Assembly (NCBI GenBank): GCA_026389265.1
Contig: JAPLIE010000123.1
Location: 1 to 41,381 of the forward strand
Direction of reading: 5' to 3'
DNA: 41,381 nt
Origin: Cyanobacteriota bacterium
GTDB taxonomy: Bacteria; Cyanobacteriota; Cyanobacteriia; PCC-6307; Cyanobiaceae
A program made the position numbers and the translations under genes. The notes beneath the pieces were generated by a model. That model saw nothing but the letters and a program-made list of their open reading frames with translations, was not told the origin of the DNA and ran no database searches. Each line of letters begins with the position of its first letter. Within the stretch, counting starts at the first letter, position 1. This document shows, in pieces, positions 8,334 through 17,353 of this stretch.

Positions 8334-11192
8334 TCAAGGCTGGGAGGCCGGTCGCGCTAGCAGGGGCGGTGACACCGCGGCGGCTCCGCCCTTACGGCCC
8401 ACCAGTTCGTTGAGGGCCTGCTGCAGGTTGCGCTCCATCACGATCGTGCGGCCGTCGGTCACCACCACCCGTACCAGGGTGGGCAGGTCGTTGTTGCTGG
8501 ACTGCAGGTAGATCGGTTCGACATAAAGCAGGCCCCGGCCCACCGGCAGCACCAGCAGATTGCCGTGGATCACCTTGGAACCGGCCCGGTTCCAGAGGCC
8601 GAACTGATAGCTGATCGCCGGGTCTTGCTCGATCAGGGCCGACACCTGCTGGGGCCCGAGCAGCAGGCGCTGCTGCGGGAAGCGGGCCAGCAGGAGCTCG
8701 CCATAGTGGGGTTGATCGTTGCGGGCCGCCAGCCAGGCCACCAGGTTGGGCCGCTTCAGTGGCGAGAAGGGCAGCAGCAAAACGAATTCCGGCTTGTCCT
8801 GACCCGGCAGCTGCACGGTGAGGTGGTACGGCTCCACAGGCGTGTTGGTGGAACCGTAGATCTCCAGCGGAATCGACCAGACATCATCGCCGTTGTAGAA
8901 GGTGCGCACATCGGTGACGTGGTAGCGCAGCATCCGCTCCGCCTGAATCGCGAACTGGCTGCGCGGCACCTGGATGTGGGCCTGCAGCGCCGCCGGCATC
9001 GCCGCCAGCGGCCGGAACAGCTCCGGGAAGGCACGCCGCCAGGTGGCCAGCACCGGATCGGAGGGGTCACTGACGTAGAGCCAGACCTTGCCGTTGTAGG
9101 CGTCGACCACCGCCTTGACCGGGTTGCGGAAATAGCGGATACCGCTTGAATTGGCCTCGGAGTAGGGATAACTGTCGCTGGTGGTGAAGCCATCGAGCAG
9201 CCAATACTGATGCTGATCCGCTTCGAAGCCGGGGGTGTTCGCCACCCGCGCCGTGACCAGGTATGGCTGGCTCTCGAACCGCAGGAAGGGCGCCAGCGCT
9301 CGCATCCGTTCGGTCACCCGCCGCCGCAGGTGCAGCCGGGAGGCGGGCGTCAGCGATCCGGAGAACAGCAACCGCGGCTCAGTCAGGTAGGCGGCCGCCA
9401 TCAGTCGCTGCAGTGGGCCGTGGATCGGCAGGCCGCCACTGCCGCTGTAATGGGAATAGATGTTCAGCTCCCCCTCCGGAAAGTCGAACTCCCGCACCTG
9501 CGAGGGCGCAATGATGTAGGGCGAAGGGCCCGATCCGAAGTAGAGGCGGGGCCGGCCCACTGGCAGTGCCTCGCGCGCGCGGGCATCGCTGATCCCCAGG
9601 GCGGGGATGCCCTGCACCCGGCCGCTGCGGCCCAGATCCTTGACGAAGAAGAGCGGCAGCCCATCCGGCCCGAAGGCGTTCACCGGCGACACGGTGAAGC
9701 CGTAGCCGTGGGTGAACACCATGTGGCGGTTCAGCCAAGTGCGTGAATCCTTCGCCAGGCTGCCGGTATCCAGTTCCCGCGCGGCGATCAGCACCTGCTG
9801 CGATCCCAGCCTTGCCGCATCGCTGGCCAGCGGATAGCGATCGACCGCCGCCGAGAAGAAGCGGTAGTAGAGGCGCAGCTGCTGCAGCTGCCGATTGGTG
9901 GCCAGCAAGGGCCGGCTATCCCAGAGGCGGATGTTGGCCAGGGTGCCAGGCGCCTGCTCGAGGTCCTCGGCGGTGAGTTCCTGGCGGGGTTCGAGGGCCA
10001 GCTGCCGCACCGCCTCCAGGCCGAAGGCGCGGCGTGTGCCGCGAATGGAGCGCTCAAGGTATGGCGTTTCGATCGCCAGCTCGCGGGGTTGGACCACGAG
10101 GCGCTGCACCAGCGGTGCCACGATCCACTCGACGATCGGCACCATCAAAGCGGTGGACGCCAGGGGGATCAGGGCGCCGCGCCGCAGCCAGCCCCGCGGC
10201 AACGGCACCAGCAGACCGAGGGCGGTGAGCAGCAGTAGCAGCGCCAGCAGCAGCCGCAGCGGCAGGCGCACGTGCAGATCCACGAAACCGGCACCGGCTG
10301 CCACGCCGCTGCCGCGCACCATCAGATCGAAGGGAGCGAAGGCATTGCTCAAGGCCGCCATCGCCGCCAGCACCGCCAGCTGGGGTTGAAGCACCCGCTG
10401 CTGGGCTCGGCTCAGGCCGGGGAAGCGCAGATCGCTCAGGGTGGTGCCCTCACTGAGGGTGAGCCAGAGGCAGCCCGCCAGGCCGACCGCCACCTGGGCA
10501 ATCACCACGCTCACCAGCAGGTGCAGGGCCGGCAGCTGCAGCACGGTGAAGGCCAGATCGAGGCCCACCACCGAATCGCGCTGGCGGAAAGGCGCCGCCA
10601 GCAGCGCCGGCAGCCAGAGGCTCCAGCCCCGGGCCAGGGCGGTGGCCGAGGCGATCAGCGCCGCCCCCAGGGTGATTTGCAGGGTGGTGCGGGGCCAGAG
10701 CAGCAACGGCAGCAGCAGGCCCGCCGCCAGGCCCAGGAAGAGCCAAGGGGGAAGGTCGGCCAGCACCGGGATGCCGGTGATCACCCGACCACTGAAGGGC
10801 TCGGCGATCAGATCGCGGGCTTGGACCAGCAGGTAGGTGAGGCCGCCGGCCAGCAGCACCAGCAGGGCGACTACCAGCAGCACCAGCAGCGAGGGGCCGA
10901 GGCGGAGTAGGGGTGAGGCCGGCAGAGGCTTTGGGCCCGGCGCCTGGCGCAGTCGCCAGCTGCGCTGCAGCTGCTGGAGCTGCAGCGGGATCCCCAGGCC
11001 GAGCACCAGGGCGAAGGCGAGCATCTGCAGCAGCCAGCGCCGCAGCAGCACCACTTCGGCATCGAACTGGGCGAACCACTGCCACTCGATCACGAGGCGA
11101 GGGATCAGCACCATCAGCCCCACCAGCAGGGCAGCGGCGGGCAGGCCGTGCCGCAGCACTCGGTGGAAGGGAACGGCGGCAGGAGGGGTCAC
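8334..11192 (-). CDS. UPF0182 family large membrane protein (COG1615)
   Basis: This 952-residue protein belongs to the UPF0182 family of actinobacteria and cyanobacteria, whose function is unknown. The N-terminal third holds about seven hydrophobic helices (for example AAALLVGLMVLIPRLVIEW and LLVLLVVALLVLLAGGLTYL). The rest is a large, probably extracytoplasmic region that begins near the family motif ETPYLERSIRGTRRAFGL and includes TWLNRHMVFTHGYGF, the typical UPF0182 landmark followed by GLPLFFVKDL. The length matches the family (about 900-1000). The protein is complete, with the start codon 141 bases from the divergent thrC start, so the two genes share a promoter region. The 3' end faces fba across the 13-bp repeat array. 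Confidence 0.9.
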   Translation of the reverse strand: MTPPAAVPFHRVLRHGLPAAALLVGLMVLIPRLVIEWQWFAQFDAEVVLLRRWLLQMLAFALVLGLGIPLQLQQLQRSWRLRQAPGPKPLPASPLLRLGPSLLVLLVVALLVLLAGGLTYLLVQARDLIAEPFSGRVITGIPVLADLPPWLFLGLAAGLLLPLLLWPRTTLQITLGAALIASATALARGWSLWLPALLAAPFRQRDSVVGLDLAFTVLQLPALHLLVSVVIAQVAVGLAGCLWLTLSEGTTLSDLRFPGLSRAQQRVLQPQLAVLAAMAALSNAFAPFDLMVRGSGVAAGAGFVDLHVRLPLRLLLALLLLLTALGLLVPLPRGWLRRGALIPLASTALMVPIVEWIVAPLVQRLVVQPRELAIETPYLERSIRGTRRAFGLEAVRQLALEPRQELTAEDLEQAPGTLANIRLWDSRPLLATNRQLQQLRLYYRFFSAAVDRYPLASDAARLGSQQVLIAARELDTGSLAKDSRTWLNRHMVFTHGYGFTVSPVNAFGPDGLPLFFVKDLGRSGRVQGIPALGISDARAREALPVGRPRLYFGSGPSPYIIAPSQVREFDFPEGELNIYSHYSGSGGLPIHGPLQRLMAAAYLTEPRLLFSGSLTPASRLHLRRRVTERMRALAPFLRFESQPYLVTARVANTPGFEADQHQYWLLDGFTTSDSYPYSEANSSGIRYFRNPVKAVVDAYNGKVWLYVSDPSDPVLATWRRAFPELFRPLAAMPAALQAHIQVPRSQFAIQAERMLRYHVTDVRTFYNGDDVWSIPLEIYGSTNTPVEPYHLTVQLPGQDKPEFVLLLPFSPLKRPNLVAWLAARNDQPHYGELLLARFPQQRLLLGPQQVSALIEQDPAISYQFGLWNRAGSKVIHGNLLVLPVGRGLLYVEPIYLQSSNNDLPTLVRVVVTDGRTIVMERNLQQALNELVGRKGGAAAVSPPLLARPASQP

Positions 11193-11333
11193 CGCATGAG
11201 GCTAGACAGCTGGCGAACCGGGTCAAGCCCCGGGCGCCGACAGGGGTTAAATCAATATCCGATTCCACGGCTCGGGTATTTTCATTCCCATCATTTGTCG
11301 CTGCTAGCGTCTACTTACCGCTGTGCGAGCTCC
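11193..11333. promoter_or_regulatory. Divergent promoter region between the UPF0182 gene and thrC
   Basis: This 141-base gap separates two divergent starts. It contains the most AT-rich stretch nearby (about 11246-11300, with aaatcaatat and tattttcattcccatcattt), as expected for promoters. I cannot assign exact -10 and -35 boxes with confidence, and no clear operator palindrome is visible. Confidence 0.5.
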
Positions 11334-12617
11334 GTGACGGCCATCCTCTCCCGCTCCACCTTCATCGGGCTGCGCTGCAAGGAGTGCGGTCACCCCTACG
11401 AAGCCGGCGCCCGCCATGTCTGCGAAGACGTCTGTTTCGGCCCCCTGGAGGTCGTTTACGACTACGACGCCATCCGCAGCCGGGTGAGCCGCGCCACGAT
11501 TGAGGCGGGCCCCACCTCCATCTGGCGCTACCGCGAATTTCTCCCCATCGAAGGGGATCCGATCGACGTGGGCACCGGCTTCACCCCCCTGCTGCGGGCC
11601 AACCGCCTGGCCAGGCGCCTTGGCCTCAAGGAGCTTTATATCAAGAACGACGGTGTGAACATGCCGACGCTCTCCTTCAAGGACCGGGTGGTGTCCGTGG
11701 CCCTCACCCGCGCCCGCGAACTCGGTTTCACCACCGTGAGCTGCGCCTCTACCGGCAACCTGGCCAATTCCACCGCCGCCATCGCCGCCCATGCCGGCTT
11801 GGAGTGCTGCGTGTTCATCCCCAGCGACCTGGAGCTGGGCAAAGTGCTGGGCACCCTGGTCTACAACCCCACGCTGATGGCGGTGAAGGGCAACTACGAC
11901 CAGGTGAACCGCCTCTGCTCGGAAGTGGCTAATACCTACGGCTGGGGCTTCGTGAACATCAACCTCCGCCCCTACTACTCCGAAGGATCGAAAACCCTCG
12001 GCTACGAGGTGATCGAACAGCTCGGCTGGCGCCTGCCGGACCACATCGTGGCCCCCCTGGCCTCCGGCTCCCTGTTCACCAAGATCCGCAAGGGGTTTGA
12101 CGAATTCATCAAGGTGGGGCTGGTGGAGGAGAAGGCGGTGCGCTTCAGCGGCGCCCAGGCCGAGGGCTGCAGCCCGATCGCCCAGGCCTTCGCCGAAGGC
12201 CGCGACTTCATCACCCCGGTGAAGCCCCACACCATCGCTAAATCGATCGCCATCGGCAATCCGGCCGACGGCCCCTATGCCATCGACATCGCCAACCGCA
12301 CCGGCGGCAACATCGCGGCGGTGAGCGATGCCGAAATCATCGAGGGCATCAAGCTGCTGGCCGAAACCGAGGGCGTCTTCACCGAAACCGCCGGTGGCAC
12401 CACGATTGCGGTGCTCAAAAAACTGGTGGAGCAGGGCAAGATCGACCCCAGCGAAAGCACCGTGGCCTACATCACCGGCAACGGCCTCAAGACCACCGAG
12501 GCCATTGCCTCCTCAATCGGCGAGCCCTTCGTGATCGAGGCTCAACTGGCCAGCTTCAACAGTGCCTGGGAGCGGGCCCAGTCGTTGCAACGAGCCACCT
12601 GGGAAACCGTGGGCTGA
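11334..12617 (+). CDS. thrC: Threonine synthase
   Basis: ThrC is a PLP enzyme that converts O-phosphohomoserine to threonine. With a GTG start at 11334 (MTAILSRSTFIGLRC) the protein is 427 residues; an upstream in-frame ATG would add a non-conserved leader running through the promoter region. The N-terminus has a rubredoxin-like knuckle (C15-x2-C18, C30, C34), as in the long archaeal/plant-type threonine synthases. The PLP lysine is K116 in PTLSFKDR, followed by the phosphate-binding region CASTGNLANSTAA. AYITGNGLKT lies near the C-terminus. The downstream ThiS/MoaD-like gene begins 75 bases later on the same strand and is probably co-transcribed. No allosteric SAM domain like that of plants is evident. 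Confidence 0.95.
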   Translation: MTAILSRSTFIGLRCKECGHPYEAGARHVCEDVCFGPLEVVYDYDAIRSRVSRATIEAGPTSIWRYREFLPIEGDPIDVGTGFTPLLRANRLARRLGLKELYIKNDGVNMPTLSFKDRVVSVALTRARELGFTTVSCASTGNLANSTAAIAAHAGLECCVFIPSDLELGKVLGTLVYNPTLMAVKGNYDQVNRLCSEVANTYGWGFVNINLRPYYSEGSKTLGYEVIEQLGWRLPDHIVAPLASGSLFTKIRKGFDEFIKVGLVEEKAVRFSGAQAEGCSPIAQAFAEGRDFITPVKPHTIAKSIAIGNPADGPYAIDIANRTGGNIAAVSDAEIIEGIKLLAETEGVFTETAGGTTIAVLKKLVEQGKIDPSESTVAYITGNGLKTTEAIASSIGEPFVIEAQLASFNSAWERAQSLQRATWETVG

Positions 12618-12692
12618 TCCACACCATCAGCCCCCACGGCGGGCACGTTCAACCATCTCCCACTCCCCCATCCCTTCGTCCAAAGCGCAACC

Positions 12693-12968
12693 ATGGCCGT
12701 CCAGGTTCTGATCCCCACCCCCCTGCAGAAGTTCACCAACGACGAAGCCAGCGTGGACCTGGAGGCCGCGAGCGTCGATGAACTGCTCCAGGCGATGGAG
12801 GGTCGTTTCCCCGGCATCCTCAGCCGACTCTGCGATGAGAGCGGCAAGCTGCGGCGCTTCCTCAACGTGTACGTGAACAGCGAGGACATCCGCTTCCTCA
12901 ATCACCAGGCCACCGCCCTGGCCGATGGGGATGAAGTGAGCATCGTCCCCGCCGTGGCGGGCGGCTGA
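12693..12968 (+). CDS. ThiS/MoaD family ubiquitin-like sulfur carrier protein
   Basis: This is a 91-residue beta-grasp protein ending in the diglycine tail AVAGG, which in this family is adenylated and thiocarboxylated to carry sulfur. Supporting features are the opening strand [13 protein letters not shown], the helix [15 protein letters not shown], the strand [14 protein letters not shown] and the [14 protein letters not shown] end. This last part is closer to MoaD/CysO-type carriers than to the shorter ThiS. No moaE, thiG, cysM or Mec-type protease gene is adjacent. The neighbour is thrC, another fold-type II PLP enzyme. A role in molybdopterin, thiamine or an alternative cysteine route cannot be decided from sequence. 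The ATG is at 12693; a hairpin follows the stop. Confidence 0.88.
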   Translation: MAVQVLIPTPLQKFTNDEASVDLEAASVDELLQAMEGRFPGILSRLCDESGKLRRFLNVYVNSEDIRFLNHQATALADGDEVSIVPAVAGG

Positions 12969-12974
12969 TCCACC

Positions 12975-13000
12975 CCAGCTGATGGCGACCATCAGCGATC
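12975..13000. other. Stable hairpin after the sulfur-carrier gene
   Basis: An 8-bp perfect stem with a three-base loop (GCTGATGG 12978-12985, CGA, CCATCAGC 12989-12996) starts ten bases after the carrier gene's stop. CCAG (12975-12978) and CTGG (just after 13000) could extend it across a bulge. A second perfect inverted repeat, CGACAC-ca-GTGTCG, follows at 13013-13026. There is no T-run, so it may be an RNA-stabilising or processing element, or an operator, rather than an intrinsic terminator. Confidence 0.45.
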
Positions 13001-13078
13001 TGGAAGCATCGCCGACACCAGTGTCGTCTTCTCGCCCATAAGGTGTTGGCTAGTCGTCGTTTCGGAGGCTCGGAATCC

Positions 13079-14167
13079 ATGGGCAACGCTGCGACCCCCG
13101 CCCCCACAGGCTCCACGCCCGCACGGATCCAGCTGGAGAGCGCCTTGGATCCTGAGGCCGCGCCGATCGATTCGCCATCCCTAGCCTGCGAACTACGGCT
13201 GGGCGAGCACGGCTTGGAATCGGGCGAAGGCTGGGAAGCACCAGCTCTCTGGTTCGACTACCGCGAAGCCGCCAACCCGGTGCGCCCCGGCCTCACCGAA
13301 CCGATCGGCCTGCACCAGTGGGGCGCCGAGCTCCACTCTCACGGACCCACGGCCATCCTGCCGCTCGACCTCAGCCTTGAGCTGGGTTGCCCGGGACCGG
13401 CCACCAGTCCCGCCCTCGCCGCCCACTTCCTGCGGATTCTTCCCGGTGAAGCCCTCAGCGCCGCCGCCGTGGCAACCACCTCCCTGTTCGCCGTGCTGCG
13501 AGGCGGCGGTTCCCTGACCCGCCCCGGCGACCAACACGCCGGCCCCCTCTCCCTGGCCTGGGAGAGCGGTGATGTGTTCGTGCTCCCGGCCGGGCAGGCG
13601 CCCCGCCTGGAGGCCCGGGAGGAAAGCGTTCTCTACTGGGTTCACGATGGCCCTCTGCTGCGCTACCTGGGCGTCGAGCCGAGCCGGCCTCGCTTCCGTC
13701 CTTGTCACTATCCAGCCACCAGACTGCAGCGGGAACTGGAGACCCTGCTCAATGACCCAACAGCCAGCAAGGCGAACCGGCTCAGCCTGCTGCTGGGAAA
13801 CGCCGATCTGCCGGCCACCCGCACCGTGTCCCACACCCTGTGGGCGATGCAGGGGGTACTGCCGGCTGGATCCGTGCAATCAGCCCACAAGCACCAGTCG
13901 GTGGCCCTCGATCTGATCCTCGATTGCGACCCCGGTTGCTACACCCTGGTGGGCAGCTCCTGCGACAGTGAGGGTCGGATCCGTGATCCCCAGCGCATCG
14001 ACTGGCAAAGCGGCGGCGCCTTCATCACTCCACCAGGCCTTTGGCATGCCCATGGGAATGAAAGCGGCCGAGCCGCCCGGCTGCTGCCGATACAGGATGC
14101 CGGCCTACACACCTACCTTCGCAGCCTCGACATCCGCTTCCGAGGCGGCCTCCGTGGTGAGGAGTGA
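13079..14167 (+). CDS. Bicupin-like protein, possibly a ring-cleaving dioxygenase relative
   Basis: This 362-residue protein has two cupin-like halves. The first (about 85-200) includes ILPLDLSLELGC, SLFAVLRGGGSLTRPG and WESGDVFVLPAGQAPRLEA. The second (about 255-355) has the better metal site, with HKH in VQSAHKHQSVALDLIL and a later His pair in ITPPGLWHAHGNESG. That spacing resembles gentisate dioxygenase-like bicupins, but the first half lacks an obvious histidine set. The substrate is unknown. I chose ATG 13079 over GTG 13043 because GGAGG at 13064-13068 is a good ribosome-binding site at ten bases. Its last 63 bases overlap the 3' end of the convergent ftsH gene. It lies 110 bases behind the sulfur carrier gene, with hairpins between. 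Confidence 0.72.
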   Translation: MGNAATPAPTGSTPARIQLESALDPEAAPIDSPSLACELRLGEHGLESGEGWEAPALWFDYREAANPVRPGLTEPIGLHQWGAELHSHGPTAILPLDLSLELGCPGPATSPALAAHFLRILPGEALSAAAVATTSLFAVLRGGGSLTRPGDQHAGPLSLAWESGDVFVLPAGQAPRLEAREESVLYWVHDGPLLRYLGVEPSRPRFRPCHYPATRLQRELETLLNDPTASKANRLSLLLGNADLPATRTVSHTLWAMQGVLPAGSVQSAHKHQSVALDLILDCDPGCYTLVGSSCDSEGRIRDPQRIDWQSGGAFITPPGLWHAHGNESGRAARLLPIQDAGLHTYLRSLDIRFRGGLRGEE

Positions 14168-16156
14168 GGAGAGCTGGGCGGGCACCTCGGAAAGCTGAGG
14201 ATTCTCCGACTCCCACTGGGCTACCAAGGCCCGGAAGTCTTCGCCATTGATCGTTTCCTCGGCGATCAAATGCTCCACCAGCCGATCGAGCAGCTGCCGG
14301 CGGGGCCGCAAAACGGCGAGGGCCTGATCCAGGGCAGCCGAGGCCAGCTGCCTCACCTGAGCATCGATCTGGCTGCCGGTGCGGCTGGAGTAGGGGGGAG
14401 CCTCGGGGCGGATCCAGTCGCGACCCAGGAATACCTGGCCGGCATCCGATTCCAAGGCCACCGGGCCGAGACTGGAGAAGCCGTAGCGAGTCACCATCTC
14501 ACGACAGATGCGGCTCACCATCTGTAGATCGCCAGCGGCACCCTGGGTCACCTCGCTCGGACCGAAGACCACGATCTCGGCGGCCCGACCGCCCAGCACC
14601 ACCACCAGGCGCGAGCGGAGATAGGCCTTGCTGATCAGGCCTGAATCGATGATGTCCTCATCGGGCATGGTGCGGGCGAAGCCACCGACTCCGCCCGCCC
14701 GCGGTAGCAGGGTCACCTTGTCGAGCTTGTCGGCGTTGGGCAGCAGGGTGGTGAGCAGGGCATGGCCCACCTCGTGGTAGGCGATCAGGCGCTTCTTGGC
14801 GCTGTCCTGGAGGGGGGCCGCCGTGAGGCCCATGGTGATGCGCTCAAGGGCATCGCCCATGGCGGCGTCATCGATGTGGTCCTGGTGGCGGCGGGCCGTG
14901 AGGATGGCCGCCTCATTGAGCAGGTTGGAGAGGTCGGCGCCGGAGAACCCCGGAGTGCGGGACGCCCAGTCGGCGAGAGAAACGGAATCGGCAAGCGGCC
15001 GGCTGCGCGCATGCACCGAAAGGATGTCCTCGCGTCCCTTGCGGTCGGGCAGGTCGACGGTGATGCGGCGATCGAAACGACCGGGACGCAGTAGGGCGGC
15101 ATCCAGCACATCCGACCGGTTGGTAGCGGCCAGCAGAATGACTCCGGAGTTCTCCTCAAAACCATCCATCTCGGTGAGCAGCTGGTTGAGGGTCTGCTCC
15201 CGTTCATCGTTGCCGCCTCCGATGCCCGCACCCCGCTGGCGACCGACGGCATCGATCTCGTCGATGAAGATGATGCAAGGCGCCTTGGCCTTGGCCTGAC
15301 GGAACAGATCACGCACCCGACTGGCACCCACCCCCACAAACATCTCCACGAATTCGGAGGCGGCGATCGAGAAGAAGGGCACTCCTGCCTCGCCGGCGAT
15401 GGCCTTGGCGAGCAGGGTCTTGCCGGTACCCGGCGGACCCACCAGCAACACGCCTTTGGGAATCTTGGCGCCCACAGAGGTGAACCGCTCCTGAGAGCGC
15501 AGGAAGGTGACCACCTCCTGGAGCTCCTCCTTGGCCTCGCCGATCCCGGCCACATCCTCGAAGTGCACCCCCACCGACCCCTCGGCCTGAAGACGGGGCT
15601 GGCTGCGGCCAAAGCCAAGGGCCCTGTTCGCCACCTGGCTCGAACGGCGGATCAGCAGGGTGAGGCCGGTGAGGAGCAGCATCACCAGCAGGAGATTGCC
15701 CAGCAGCCCGGCCATCGCCTCATCGCGCTGCTCATCACGCACGGTGAGGGGCACACGGGCTTGGGTGGCGGTGCGGATCAGGAGCTGGTTGTCGTTGAAC
15801 ACCGGCACCTGAATGCTGCGACCATCCCGGTAGGTGGCATCAACCACGCCCTGGCGAGGGGAGAGCAGCAGATCCTTCACCCTGCCCGACGACAGATCCT
15901 GGAGCAGCTGGCTGTAGGAGAGGGTATCGCCGCCACCACCGCCGATGCTGAAGGGCTGCTGGCGCACCTCCTTGTTGCCGGATGACCGGACCCCGGTCCT
16001 GGCATCGCCGCTCCGGGGGGGCGCGGTGATCACGCCGGGCTTCGCCGCTGCGGGCTCGGTACCGGAGTCCACGGGACGCACCCCTTGGCCCTGGACCTTC
16101 TGAGCCGTCCCTTCGGGGGTGGGTGATGGCTGGGGCTGAGTCGACGTCGTTCCCAC
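14105..16156 (-). CDS. ftsH: FtsH-family membrane AAA zinc protease, atypical N-terminus
   Basis: FtsH proteases pull membrane proteins into a hexameric chamber and degrade them; in cyanobacteria they replace damaged D1 of photosystem II. The AAA domain has Walker A GPPGTGKT (240-247), Walker B IIFIDE, and the second region of homology [19 protein letters not shown]. The zinc site is HEVGH (461-465), and the third ligand is probably the Asp in [12 protein letters not shown]. Unusually, residues 1-75 are Pro/Gln/Gly-rich and hydrophilic, and only one membrane helix (about 149-169) is visible, where most bacterial FtsH have two. A stop codon lies 27 bases upstream of the GTG start at 16156, so no longer frame restores the first helix. 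The gene is divergent from rpmF. Its 3' end overlaps the bicupin gene by 63 bases. Confidence 0.93.
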   Translation of the reverse strand: MGTTSTQPQPSPTPEGTAQKVQGQGVRPVDSGTEPAAAKPGVITAPPRSGDARTGVRSSGNKEVRQQPFSIGGGGGDTLSYSQLLQDLSSGRVKDLLLSPRQGVVDATYRDGRSIQVPVFNDNQLLIRTATQARVPLTVRDEQRDEAMAGLLGNLLLVMLLLTGLTLLIRRSSQVANRALGFGRSQPRLQAEGSVGVHFEDVAGIGEAKEELQEVVTFLRSQERFTSVGAKIPKGVLLVGPPGTGKTLLAKAIAGEAGVPFFSIAASEFVEMFVGVGASRVRDLFRQAKAKAPCIIFIDEIDAVGRQRGAGIGGGNDEREQTLNQLLTEMDGFEENSGVILLAATNRSDVLDAALLRPGRFDRRITVDLPDRKGREDILSVHARSRPLADSVSLADWASRTPGFSGADLSNLLNEAAILTARRHQDHIDDAAMGDALERITMGLTAAPLQDSAKKRLIAYHEVGHALLTTLLPNADKLDKVTLLPRAGGVGGFARTMPDEDIIDSGLISKAYLRSRLVVVLGGRAAEIVVFGPSEVTQGAAGDLQMVSRICREMVTRYGFSSLGPVALESDAGQVFLGRDWIRPEAPPYSSRTGSQIDAQVRQLASAALDQALAVLRPRRQLLDRLVEHLIAEETINGEDFRALVAQWESENPQLSEVPAQLSSLLTTEAASEADVEAAKVGV

Positions 16157-16244
16157 GGGCCTACGAAGCGAAACAAGACTCTAGCGATTTGACGAAAGGA
16201 AGGTTCGCAACGGATGATCTTCGTTTGGCTGCATCAGCGAAGGG

Positions 16245-16424
16245 ATGGCTGTTCCTAAGAAGAAAACCTCTAAAGGCAAGCGCAATCAGCGGCATGCCCA
16301 TTGGAAGGCGAAGGCCGGTGTCGCCGCCGCCAAGGCCCTTTCGATCGGCAAGGCCGTGCTGAGTGGCAAGGCTCAGGGCTTTGTCTATCCGATCGCCGAG
16401 GACGAGGAAGACGGCGAAAGCTGA
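16245..16424 (+). CDS. rpmF: Ribosomal protein L32
   Basis: L32 is a small protein of the large ribosomal subunit. This gene encodes 59 residues opening [20 protein letters not shown], the standard L32 start, with the cyanobacterial/plastid-type end [15 protein letters not shown] and no zinc-binding cysteines. The C-minus form is usual for cyanobacteria. The ATG at 16245 follows GAAGGG directly, so the ribosome-binding site is unusually close. It is divergent from ftsH with an 88-base gap that must hold its promoter. Its last 40 bases overlap the end of glyK on the other strand. Identification is certain from the sequence despite the small size. Confidence 0.96.
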   Translation: MAVPKKKTSKGKRNQRHAHWKAKAGVAAAKALSIGKAVLSGKAQGFVYPIAEDEEDGES

Positions 16425-17353
16425 GCGGGATGATCCAGAGGTTCCCAGCGGCGCCGACCATCAAGCTGGGTGACCCCTACAATCGGAAGGTCTCCAGCCA
16501 GGTCATTTATTAAGGGCCAAGCACTCCGTTTGGCAGCCCCATTGGGCTCTATTCCGCCGCAGAACCCCGCCACCAGCGGGTCCTGGTAGAGAGGTGGCGG
16601 GAGCGAATGCAGGCTGGAGCGCACCACGCACTCCAGTTCATCGGGAGCCAGCCAGGCGCCACCGGCACGCCGCTGTCGGGCTTCTGCATGAAATCTCCAG
16701 CGCCGGGCCAGACTCCAGCGGCGGGGACGTAGGACCCAGAGTCCATCCGCGGTGCGCCAGAGGGATTCGTAGCTCTCCAGCTCCCGATCCCAGCGAGGCA
16801 GCCAGCTCTGTTCGGCTTCGCTGAGATCCCAGCCGTGTAGCCGTGCCAGGCCCGCGGCAACAGCTTCCTGGCCGAGCGGTCGGCAGCCCATCAACCAACC
16901 CTCCAGCACCAGCGCATCGGCGGCTTCTTCGCTGTCACCGCAGCGATCACCCTGGCCGGCAGCGAGGGTCTTGTCGAAGCGGGGCAGTCGCAGGCAAGAA
17001 CCGCCGCGCCAGGCCTCGATGCGATCCACCAGCAGATCCACATCGTGGCTGCCCGGAGGGACCCTGGTCACGCCGAAGGGATTGCCCGCCAGACGGTTCA
17101 GCCGCTCGGGTAGGGGGAGGTAGGCATCATCGATGGAGGCCACGGCCAACCGCAGTCCTTGGGCCGGCGCCAGGCGTGCCAGTTGCCGCACCAAGGTGGA
17201 CTTTCCTGCGCCCACTGGGCCGTTAAGCAGCAGCACAGGCCGGCGCTGGTCAGGGCGGCTCTGTAGGTCTGCCAGGTGGGCCAGCAGCGGCTGAACCAGA
17301 TGCTGCAGCAGTCCGTCCGCCGCAGCGATGGGCGAGGGGCCTTCAGGTTCCAA
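16385..17353 (-). CDS. glyK: D-glycerate 3-kinase (plant/cyanobacterial GLYK type)
   Basis: GLYK phosphorylates D-glycerate to 3-phosphoglycerate, the last step of photorespiratory salvage of 2-phosphoglycolate. The 322-residue protein has the P-loop [10 protein letters not shown] (44-53), the IDDAYLP motif, [17 protein letters not shown] and [14 protein letters not shown] (125-137). The last two are hallmark segments of the plant GLYK family, related to phosphoribulokinase/uridine kinase folds. [11 protein letters not shown] follows. These are conserved over typical length, but the C-terminal 30 residues are low-complexity serine and overlap rpmF. It is the last gene of the cbbY-ycf20-glyK operon, overlapping ycf20 by 11 bases. 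Identification from motifs is strong. Confidence 0.88.
   Translation of the reverse strand: MEPEGPSPIAAADGLLQHLVQPLLAHLADLQSRPDQRRPVLLLNGPVGAGKSTLVRQLARLAPAQGLRLAVASIDDAYLPLPERLNRLAGNPFGVTRVPPGSHDVDLLVDRIEAWRGGSCLRLPRFDKTLAAGQGDRCGDSEEAADALVLEGWLMGCRPLGQEAVAAGLARLHGWDLSEAEQSWLPRWDRELESYESLWRTADGLWVLRPRRWSLARRWRFHAEARQRRAGGAWLAPDELECVVRSSLHSLPPPLYQDPLVAGFCGGIEPNGAAKRSAWPLINDLAGDLPIVGVTQLDGRRRWEPLDHPAQLSPSSSSSAIG

Noticed and set aside
16478-16483. TACAAT, a perfect -10-like hexamer on the plus strand inside glyK
   Set aside because: No -35 box and no plus-strand gene downstream; it could start an antisense RNA but a single hexamer is too weak to annotate.
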